Part shown: positions 55,101-64,000 of the stretch, in pieces
How the letters are laid out: the number at the start of each line of letters is the position of its first letter
How positions within the stretch are numbered: the first letter of the stretch is position 1
Assembly: GCF_963678635.1 (NCBI RefSeq)
Contig: NC_087067.1
Location: 34,288,509-34,352,508, forward strand
DNA: 64,000 nt
Origin: Symsagittifera roscoffensis
Lineage: Eukaryota; Xenacoelomorpha; Acoela; Convolutidae
Reading direction: 5' to 3'
Translations under genes and position numbers: made by a program
The notes under the pieces: model-generated
The model's database searches: none
What the model was told of the DNA's origin: nothing
What the model saw: only the letters and a program-made list of their open reading frames with translations

Positions 55101-57110
55101 CGTATCTGCGGCAATAACTTTAAAGTTTGGGTTATTTTCGTAGATGTTTAGATCTGAGTATTTTTTTTCTGCAAATTCGTTGTCGGATTATTGAATATAT
55201 TTTACAGATGAAGCTCTTGTTTGATTTTTTCTTACTTAATTTATGCATAAATTTTCTGTTTCCTCCAGTTTCATTGCGCTTTCAGCTTGTTCTAATTTAT
55301 CTAATTCGAAAGTTTCACTTTCGTCATCTGTGCTTCCACGCTGTATATTGTTTAATTGGAGTTCTGAAACTTCCGTTTTATCAATACCTGGGGGGTCTGG
55401 ATATGTTTTATTTGTAGATTGTACTTGATTGATTTGTCGTTGATGTTTTGGTGTACTACTTAAGTGCCTTTGATTTTTTTGATTTCTTTACTGGTAATTT
55501 TTCGGTATGTTAACTGAAAAAAGATTCGTAAATATGTTTGGTAGTTTGTTTTTTCTAATTCTAGAATTATCACGGGATCTACTATTATAATTATTTTTAA
55601 ACGGTCTGTTGTTTGGATGGTTTTGTGATCTATTGTTAGAGTAGTTTCATTTACGAGTATTCGGATTGTTTTGAGTGTGGTAGTTTGAAAATTTTCTTGA
55701 GCGATCATTTGAATAGTATCTATTCCGAGGGTTTGAATGTTTGAATATTAGCGGTTCCGGCTATAGTTTGAGTGATTACCTATATTGGAGTTCGATCTAA
55801 ATTAAAAATTTCTGGGCTGCTTGTTTCGACTATTTGACCCCCAAATCAGTTTTGTGAATGTTTTTGTGAGTTGCGGCAATCTGGTGAGTTTCTGCTAAAA
55901 TATTTAGGAGAAAGGGATTGTTATTTTTTATTACTATAGATTTGGGAGTAGTTTTCCTGAGCTGCTAATCTTTTGAAAGTTTTTGTTTGATAAACTCTGG
56001 ATTTATTTGGTTCTTTTTAATTTGGTGGTCTATTTTAATTCTCTTGTTGATTTAGTCTACACTCAGCAATGCTATGTCCGTATCTGCGGCAATAACTTTA
56101 AAGTTTGGGTTTTTTTCGTAGATGTTTAGATCTGAGTATTTTTTTTCTGCAAATTCGTTGTCGGATTATTGAATATATTTTACAGATGAAGCTGTTGTTT
56201 GATTTTTTCTTACTTATTTTATGCATAAATTTTCTGTTTCCTCCAGTTTCATTGCGCTTTCAGCTTGTTCTAATTTATCTAATTCGAAAGTTTCACTTTC
56301 GTCATCTGTGCTTCCACGCTGTATATTGTTTAATTGGAGTTCTGAAACTTCCGTTTTATCAATACCTGGGGGCTCTGGATATGTTTTATTTGTAGATTGT
56401 ACTTGATTGATTTGTCGTTGATGTTTTGGTGTACTACTTAAGTGCCTTTGATTTTTTTGATTTCTTTACTGGTAATTTTTCGGTATGTTAACTGAAAAAA
56501 GATTCGTAAATATGTTTGGTAGTTTGTTTTTTCTAATTCTAGAATTATCACGGGATCTACTATTATAATTATTTTTAAACGGTCTGTTGTTTGGATGGTT
56601 TTATGATCTATTGTTAGAGTAGTTTCATTTACGAGTATTCGGATTGTTTTGAGTGTGGTAGTTTGAAAATTTTCTTGAGCGATCATTTGAATAGTATCTC
56701 TTCCGAGGGTTTGAATGTTTGAATATTAGCGGTTCCGGCTATAGTTTGAGTGATTACCTATATTGGAGTTCGATCTAAATTAAAAATTTCTGGGCTGCTT
56801 GTTTCGACTATTTGACCCCCAAATCAGTTTTGTGAATTTTTTTGTGAGTTGCGGCGATCTGGTGAGTTTCTGCTAAAATATTTAGGAGAAAGGGATTGTT
56901 ATTTTTTATTACTATAGATTTGGGAGTAGTTTTCCTGAGCTGCTAATCTTTTGAAAGTTTTTGTTTGATAAACTCTGGATTTATTTGGTTCTTTTTAATT
57001 TGGTGGTCTATTTTAATTCTCTTGTTGATTTAGTCTACACTCAGCAATGCTATGTCCGTATCTGCGGCAATAACTTTAAAGTTTGGGTTATTTTCGTAGA
57101 TGTTTAGATC
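52190..57110 (-). repeat. Trimeric higher-order block of the satellite
   Basis: Variants recur every 2934 bp (3 x 978): ttgggttattttcg with cggattattga at 52193 and 55127, ttgggtttttttcg at 53171 and 56105, and the cggagtattga version at 54200 and 57140. Same-phase monomers are almost identical. Confidence 0.75.
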
Positions 57111-60100
57111 TGAGTATTTTTTTTCTGCAAATTCGTTGTCGGAGTATTGAATATATTTTATAGATGAAGCTGTTGTTTGATTTTTTCTTACTTATTTTAT
57201 GTATAAATTTTATGTTTCCCCCAGTTTCATTGCGCTTTTAGCTTGTTCTATTTTATCTAATTCGAAAGTTTCACTTTCGTCATCTCTGCTTCCACGGTGT
57301 ATATTGTTTAATTGAAGTTCTGAAACTTCCGTTTTATCAATACCTGGGGGGTCTGGATATGTTTTATTTGTAGATTGTACTTGATTGATTTGTCGTTGAT
57401 ATTTTGGTGTACTAATTAAGTGCCTTTGATTTTTTCGATTTCTTTACTGTGAATTTTTCGGTATGTTAACTGAAAAAAGATTCGTAAATATGTTTGGTAG
57501 TTTGTTTTTTCTAATTCTAGAATTATCACGGGGTCTACTATTATAATTATTTTTAAACGGTCTGTTGTTTGGATGGTTTTGTGATCTATTGTTAGAGTAT
57601 TTTCATTTACGAGTATTCGGATTGTTTTGAGTGTGGTAGTTTGAAAATTTTCTTGAGCGATCATTTGAAAAGTATCTATTCCGAGGGTTAGAATGTTTGA
57701 TTATTAGCGGTTCCGGCTATAGTTTGAGTGATTACCTATATTGGAGTTCGATCTAGATTAAAAGTTTCTGGGCTGCTTGTTTCGACTATTTGACCTCCAA
57801 ATCAGTTTTGTGAATGTTTTTGTGAGTTGCGGCGATCTGGTGATCTTCTGCTAAATTATTTAGAAGAAAGGGATTGTTATTTTTTATTACTATAGGTTTG
57901 GGAGTAGTTTTCCTGAGCTGCTAATCTTTTGAAAGTTTTTGTTTGATAAACTCTGGATTTATTTGGTTCTTTTTAATTTGGTGGTCTATTTTAATTCTCT
58001 TGTTGATTTAGTCTACCCTCAGCAATGCTATGTCCGTATCTGCGGCAATAACTTTAAAGTTTGGGTAATTTTCGTAGATGTTTAGATCTGAGTATTTTTT
58101 TTCTGCAAATTCGTTGTCGGAGTATTGAATATATTTTATAGATGAAGCTGTTGTTTGATTTTTTCTTACTTATTTTATGTATAAATTTTCTGTTTCCTCC
58201 AGTTTCATTGCGCTTTCAGCTTGTTCTAATTTATCTAATTCGAAAGTTTCACTTTCGTCATCTGTGCTTCCACGGTGTATATTGTTTAATTGAAGTTCTG
58301 AAACTTCCGTTTTATCAATACCTGGGGGGTCTGAAATGTTTTATTTGTAGATTGTACTTGATTGATTTGTCGTTGATGTTTTGGTGTACTACTTAAGTGC
58401 CTTTGATTTTTTCGATTTCTTTACTGTAAACTTTTTGATATGTTAACTGAAAAAAGATTCGTAAATATGTTTTGGTAGTTTCTTTTTTCTAATTCTAGAA
58501 TTATCACGGGATCTACTGTTATAATTATTTTTAAATGGTCTGTTGTTTGGATGGTTTTGTGATCTAATGTTAGAGCAGTTTCATTTACGAGTATTCGAAT
58601 TGTTTTGAGTGTGGTAGTTTGAAAATTTTTTTGAGCGACCATTTGAATAGTATCTATTCCGAGGGTTTGAATGTTTGAATATTAGCGGTTCCGGTTATAG
58701 TTTGAGTGATTACCTATATTGGAGTTCGATCTAGAATAAAAGTTTCTGGGCTGCTTGATTCGACTATTTGACCTCCAAATCAGTTTTGTGAATATTTTTG
58801 TGAGTTGCGGTGATCTGGTGATCTTCTGCTCAAAGATTTAGAAAAAAGGGAATGTTATTTTTTATTACTATAGGTGTGGGAGTAGTTTTCCTGAGCTGCT
58901 ATTCTTTTGAAAGTTTTTGTTTGATAAACTCTGGATTTGTTTGGTTCTTTTTAATTTGGTGGTTTATTTTAATTCTCTTGTTGATTTAGTCTACACTCAG
59001 CAATGCTATGTCCGTATCTGCGGCAATAACTTTAAAGTTTGGGTAATTTTCGTAGATGTTTAGATCTGAGTTTTTTTTCTGCAAATTCGTTGTCGGAGTA
59101 TTGAATATATTTTATAGATGAAGCTGTTGTTTGATTATTTCTTACTTGTTTTATGTATAAATTTTCTGTTTCCTCCAGTTTCATTGCGCTTTCAGCTTGT
59201 TCTAATTTATCTAATTCGAAAGTTTCACTTTCGTCATCTGTGCTTCCACGGTGTATATTGTTTAATTGAAGTTCTGAAACTTCCGTTTTATCAATACCTG
59301 GGGGGTCTGAAATGTTTTATTTGTAGTTTGTACTTGATTGATTTGTCGTTGATGTTTTGGTGTACTACTTAAATGCCTTTGATTTTTTCGATTTTTTTAC
59401 TGTGAATTTTTTGGTATGTTAACTGAAAAAAGATTCGTAAATATGTTTTGGTAGTTTGTTTTTTCTAATTCTAGAATTATCACGGGATCTACTGTTATAA
59501 TTATTTTTAAACGGTCTGTTGTTTGGATGGTTTTGTGATCTATTGTTAGAGCAGTTTCATTTACGAGTATTCGGATTGTTTTGAGTGTGGTAGTTTGAAA
59601 ATTTTCTTGAGCGATCATTTGAATAGTGTCTATTCCGAGGGTTTGATTGTTTGAATATTAGCGGTTCCGGTTATAGTTTGAGTGATTACCTATATTGGAG
59701 TTCGATCTAGATTAAAAGTTTCTGGGCTGCTTGTTTCGACTATTTGACCTCCAAATCAGTTTTGCGAATATTTTTGTGAGTTGCGGCGATCTGGTGATCT
59801 TCTGCTAAAATATGTAGAAAAAAGGGATTGTTATTTTTTATTACTATAGGTATGGGAGTAGTTTTCCTGAGCTGCTATTCTTTTGAAAATTTTTGTTTGA
59901 TAAACTCTGGATTTATTTGGTTCTTTTTAAATTGGTGGTATAATTTATTTCTCTTGTTAATTTAGTCTACACTCAGCAATGCTATGTCCGTATCTGCGGC
60001 AATAACTTTAAAGTTTGGGTTATTTTCGTAGATGTTTAGATCTGAGTATTTTTTTTCTGCAAATTCGTTGTCGGAGTATTGAATATATTTTATAGATGAA

Positions 60101-60199
60101 GCTGTTGTTTGATTATTTCTTACTTATTTTATGTATAAGTTTTCTGTTTCCTCCAGTTTCCTTGCGCTTTCAGATTGTTCTAATTTATCTAATTCGAAA

Positions 60200-60450
60200 T
60201 TTTTACTTTGATTTTGTCATTTTGTATTTTGTGAAATTTTTCGGTATGGTAACTAAAAATAGATTCATGAATTTGTTTTGGTAGTTTGTTTTTTCTAATT
60301 CTAGAATTATCACGGGATCTAATTTTATAATTATTTTTGAATGGTCTGTTGTTTGGGTGGTTTTGTGATCTATTGTTAGAGTAGTTTCATTTACGAGTTA
60401 TCGAATAGTTTTGAGTGAGGTAGTTTGAAAATTTTCTTGAGCGATCAATT
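60200..60450 (-). repeat. Truncated terminal satellite monomer
   Basis: The last monomer jumps at about 60205 from the cgaaattttt position to the tttgtattttgtgaa position of the first-block monomer type, skipping about 170 bp, and then runs to the gagcgatca landmark where the satellite ends. Its 3' half resembles the type-2 monomers of the left block, not its immediate neighbours. Confidence 0.65.
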
Positions 60451-62461
60451 GAACGATCATTTGTTGATTTTCAATAGTAATTATGCCGCAAAATGAAGTG
60501 CTTTCACTGATAACTGGTAGCTAGTGATCGATTATTTGTTTTTTGAGTTTTACCTCACGAAGTTCTTGTTTACATGTTTTTTTTCCTTTTTGAAATTAAT
60601 TTACGATTAGATTATGGTAAAAATGTACTGGTCCTCTAGCGGAATCGCCTTGTGGATGAATGACAAAAGAAGGATAGAGTCTTCGTCAAATCCATTGTAT
60701 TGAATCGTCGCATTGAGTCTTTTTTGTGCAGAATTACAATTATTGTGTAACTTCAATTAAGTTGTATTGGTTGATTCCACTTATAGAGTCTTACTAGTTT
60801 GCGAATATATGAATTTTTTCATTCTACGTTTACCTTTTATAGATGATGCTGTTGCGGACTCTGATTTTGAAAAATATCCTTGATTGTCTGCTGGTTTATT
60901 TTTGTCGTTGGTTAAATCTCGAAGGTTTTGAAGTCCCTACATTGTTGATGAGTCGGATTCCGAAACTGCATTTCGTGTTCTGGAAAATTTTGACTGAATT
61001 TTTTGTTTCTGTTGTGCAAATATTGCCTTCTTTTTGTTTTTTCTTTCAATCGGATTTTTCGTATCTTTCGTTTATGCGGTGTAAATACAAGATCGTATCT
61101 CTCCTCAAGAAGTAAAAAATTAAAGTTAGAGAAATAAAAAGTATTATTGTTTAGTTGTTTCCTAAGTTATCTCTTGACATAAATGTTAAAGTGATTGGTG
61201 CAAAATCCAAGAAATAGGTTTTCTATTTCCTGAACCGTTCGTCCTTACAGTTTTATGAGGTTATCTTAATCCTGGTCGATAGCTTGTCGTGTATAGATGT
61301 GTTGGAGAGAGAGTATATCGATTCGTTAGAAGGATTTTATACTTTCTCAAGAGGTTAAGTTTGATACGAAAACTCAATCTTACTTAGGGTTTCGATTTTT
61401 GATCAAGGGTCGGGGAATAGTATTTCAATCCACAAAGTTCAGGTATAACTAGAACACAAGTAGAAGGTTCGATAAAAGGAGCTTAAGTGAAGGACGAGTA
61501 ACCGGAATTCTTAGCTACTTATCCTAAACAGAATTGTTAGTGATTTGAAAAGTTTCAGTTAGTCGTGGCTCGTTTGTAAGGTCTGGAGAGTATTAGGTTT
61601 TGGACGTTTGATGTCGTTGAACACTAGTATTTGGAGGTGAGGGAACGAAACTGTTCTACTTGATCCAAGTAAAGGTTTGACGATCAACTGTATAAAATGA
61701 TTTAAAATTGAACTCAAGATAAAGTTTTGAAAATCCAAGAATAGCCTTGATGGCCTGGTTTACAGAAACATTAAAACAAACTTAAACAATGCTAGATCTT
61801 GAAAACCTTTTAAATTTTGAAAAAGTAAACATTTACGAAAAGGTTTGAATTTAAAATTTATAAAATATTAGTTTTTTGAGTGATTATGTGCTATGTTTTG
61901 GGTGAAGAAACAAAGAAGAAATAATAAGAGTGATAGGAGCCCTTGAGAGGCAAGGATTCTTTTTTATAAATTGGTGAAAAATAATTTAAATTATTTACAG
62001 ACTGATTTTTTTACTTATCACCTAATTAATTTCAAAGTTACAAAAAACCTAATGTTACGGGAGATTTTTGAAAAAAAAAAAGACGACGGATCTAGATCGG
62101 TTTGGTCTTACATTATTACTTCTTATACACCATTGAGAGATATGTATCTCGGAATTGTATCTTAATGCTCCAAGTATTTTATTCCTTATTAGTAAATAAA
62201 AACGTACTGCATTGATAGTTTCGTAGAGAGATAATCGTTGCAGTCTGTTTTGACCCGGTGTAAGTTTGAATACTCAATTGTATTGGTTACACTTATTGAG
62301 ACGTGGAGGTAAGTTTTCAATATTTCATAACATTTTGTGTTGTGTTTTCGGATCTTGATTGTTTTTTGAATTTGCAAAATCCAAATATGTAGAGGTCTTT
62401 TCGAACCTCTTGGTCGCACCAGATGAGTTTATGTCCTGGGTGGCTCACTCATAAAGTTATT
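60451..62461. other. Intergenic, no gene assigned
   Basis: No repeat family seen. On the minus strand near 60890-61110 a charged open stretch (FTPHKRKIRKIRLKEK) looks weakly coding but has no start or motif. The plus-strand frame 60843-61115 is hydrophobic and probably its shadow. Confidence 0.4.
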
Positions 62462-62830
62462 TAAGATAAGGTACACCGTCTGTTCCACGCGCTATCTTAT
62501 TTTCCGCCGGATAGATTCGTGCAACTTCTTAGTCTAACACCAATCTTAATCTTACTCTTATATCTCCTAGTCTGGATAGATCTGGTGTGAACTGGTATTT
62601 GCGAAGCTAGATATCAGCAACGGTTCTGAAGAGGAGCAACTGTTTGCTAGATTAAATTTATTTTGTTGTGGATGAAACTATAAACAATTTCAGCATTACA
62701 AATTATTGTAAGTGTTAGTTATGAATCTTGGTCGGTTAGTTCTAAGTATTTTACAGAGATAGTTTATCAAGAATATAAAAAGAAAAAATAGATACTTTTG
62801 AACTGGTTCCATAAAACTTCAGTTGATCAG
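62462..62830 (+). repeat. LTR-like dispersed repeat, copy 4
   Basis: Shares about 190 bp with the reverse complement of 5016-5245 and then continues like copies 1 and 2: gaagaggagcaactgtttgc, gaaactataaacaatttcag, and the tacagagatagtttatcaag block that aligns with 1085-1110. It thus links copies 1-2 and copy 3 as one family. Confidence 0.5.
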
Positions 62831-63842
62831 TTCTGAAATTCCAGGGTCTTTTATGAATTTGATGTTTTGACAAAAACTGCCAAATTTAAGGTAACTAGAA
62901 AAATAGGCAGCTTTTTGAATTCTCAAATTAAAGTCTGTTTTTGAAAAAAAAGTCACCTAAGTTTTTTGAACCATTTTCGTTTTCGTATAGTTGGAAAACG
63001 TAAGTGGCTTTTCCATTTGCAAATGACTTTGAGTTGTATCTAAAAACAAAACATAGCCAATCGAAGATTGGAAAAGAGTAATGAACGCGAGTAAACATAA
63101 AAAACATACGGACTTTCTTGAAAGAATCTCAACTTTCAAATTTTAAAGAAAAAATTGATGCTCTTTAAACTCTTTGATTTTCTAGAACAATTTATGACCG
63201 GCGCTTTTTTGATATTATGAACCCAACTTGAGAAAATTGGATCAATAGGTACAGTTTTTATTCCACTGGGAAATCTTAAAAACAAATTCCAACTTCCAAA
63301 CTAAAAATTGTTCACGTTTTATTTGCACCATTTTCACGTTCGCATTTGGAGAGTGCTAGTTACGTCATTTTAAGCAGATGAATTTCAATTAAAGTCAAAA
63401 AATGCATTATACCTAAATGCATTAATATTTTGAGAATTTTTCAGAACAAAAACAGAAAAAGATCTAATAAGAGTCTTCACTGTGTTCATTTTTCCTGCTC
63501 TTAAGTCAATCTCAAAAAATCAAGTTTGAGCATGAAAAGTTTCATTTCTGAAAAAAGAAACACAAAAAAAACAAAAACGAACTTCATGGTCGGGATATTT
63601 ATAACAACAAAAACTTTGATGTTCAATTTACTTAGAAATTGTCTGAAATTGGCTCGATTGTTTCACGTGCGGAATGCTTTCTCTCGAACCAGTTTGGACA
63701 ATTTTGAAGCTTCTTTTTTGATTGTTTGAGAGTATTGTTTCTGTGTGCGTATATTTGAGCTAGTGAAACATAGCGGCATGACGTGACATCGGGGTTCGCA
63801 TTGTGCGTACATCAGTGGAGTGTGCTGGGATGGGAGGATTAC
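62831..63842. other. Intergenic or intronic, no gene seen
   Basis: Downstream, on the minus strand, of the exon at 63843-64000, so it is probably intron of that host gene. Nothing else recognised. The frame 63526-63729 is low-complexity Lys/Thr-rich. Confidence 0.4.
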
Positions 63843-64000
63843 CTTGATGTCCTTGACATTGCTCTCCAACAGCTGGTTTGTCCTCTTCCAGAAGGCCACT
63901 TCTTCAATCCTCTCCCTCTCCTCGTGTGCGTTCACTTCCGCCTGTTTCCTCTCCTGTCCCTCAGTCACCATCTTCAGATCACTCAACTCGCGTAACATCT
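63843..64000 (-). CDS. Host gene exon, coiled-coil protein (partial)
   Basis: The frame is open from the window edge and ends at a consensus donor (CATCAAG|GTAATC, phase 0) at 63843. The translation is highly charged with heptad-like spacing (VTEGQERKQAEVNAHEERER, FWKRTNQLLE), as in a coiled coil. The region is much more GC-rich than its surroundings, as expected for a conserved exon. The frame continues beyond the donor to 63663 only by chance. No family is recognised from 52 residues. This is the only convincing host protein-coding sequence in the window. Confidence 0.65.

Larger units (their letters stand above)
39618..60450 (-). repeat. 21-kb satellite, ~21 monomers of 976-986 bp
   Basis: The landmark gagcgatcatttgaa (or a one-base variant) recurs at 40031, 41016, 42002, 42981, 43967, 44946, 45925, about 46900 and 47880, 48860, about 49840, 50817, 51795, 52774, 53752, 54730, 55708, 56686, 57664, 58642 and 59618. 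Monomers are head to tail with no spacers. Minus-strand coding traces occur in every monomer: an Asn/Arg/Ser-rich stretch (NNRPFKNNYNSRSRDNSR), and an acidic open frame of about 115 codons (PPGFDKTE, STDDESETFELDKLEQ). The many 61-96 codon plus-strand frames and the MIAQENFQ minus-strand frame recur with the period and are by-products. Confidence 0.95.

Noticed and set aside
44444-59372. Repeated plus-strand frames beginning MKLLFEQF/MKLLFDFF with signal-peptide-like hydrophobic translations
   Set aside because: They recur with the satellite period, and lie opposite an acidic minus-strand frame that reads more like protein; the hydrophobicity is what the complement of Glu/Asp/Lys codons gives.
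40762-59618. Minus-strand MIAQENFQ frames of 63-84 codons in each monomer as a gene family
   Set aside because: The frame is a shifted reading of Asn/Arg-rich coding on the same strand; length and C-terminus vary with indels, with no start context or motif.
1-64000. tRNA, rRNA or other standard RNA genes
   Set aside because: No convincing cloverleaf or rRNA sequence was found apart from the weak tRNA-like blocks at 14166 and 20996.

Overview
The window looks like AT-rich, repeat-dominated genomic DNA of an invertebrate animal. The reasons are that it holds a Maverick/Polinton element of the metazoan type, Ty3/gypsy retrotransposon pieces, at least two convincing GT-AG introns, and a coding exon with a splice donor at the right edge. 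There are no bacterial operons, ribosome binding sites or CRISPR arrays. I cannot name the species. All family names come from reading motifs, not from searches.

Left part (1-9,250): mostly non-coding. It has two diverged LTR-like repeats (about 1-600 and 840-1,530), a reversed third copy near 5,020-5,240, and a few orphan minus-strand open frames. A fourth copy lies at 62,462-62,830. From about 8,775 to 11,085 there is a decayed Ty3/gypsy pol on the minus strand (reverse transcriptase, RNase H, integrase). Its RT segment is then repeated in a tandem array of about 0.92-kb units up to 13,748.

Middle part (13,749-39,430): two Polinton-like elements nested in the same gypsy family. Copy A (13,749-18,568) is truncated. 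It keeps, on the minus strand, integrase, two virion-type proteins, a basic core protein and an adenain-type protease. Copy B (20,548-37,289; 16.74 kb) has both ends: inverted terminal repeats starting 5'-AGTAG and flanking hexamers agtgat/agtaat that fit a 6-bp target-site duplication. It adds a packaging ATPase, a spliced gene with a D-x-E nuclease-like signature, and a plus-strand zinc-finger protein-primed-type DNA polymerase B split by a 564-bp intron. Nearly every gene in both copies carries stops or frameshifts, so both are fossils. The gene set is that of a virus-like transposon: polymerase for replication, integrase for insertion, ATPase, protease, core and capsid-type proteins for particles.

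The two elements and the surrounding gypsy pieces explain each other. B sits between the protease-RT linker and the RT of one gypsy copy. The 0.92-kb tandem units each carry a 46-48 bp tip of the Polinton terminus at the same target hexamer, so they look like amplified deletion products of a B-like insertion. An imperfect 90-bp palindrome (39,201-39,427) holds two more such tips head to head.

Right part (39,430-60,450): a 21-kb satellite of about 21 monomers of 976-986 bp with dimeric and trimeric higher-order organisation. It starts directly against a gypsy gag-like C-terminus and carries minus-strand coding traces (Asn/Arg-rich and acidic segments), so it is probably an amplified retrotransposon segment. 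From 60,450 to the end the sequence is mostly featureless, except for the fourth LTR-like copy and a coiled-coil host exon on the minus strand at 63,843-64,000.
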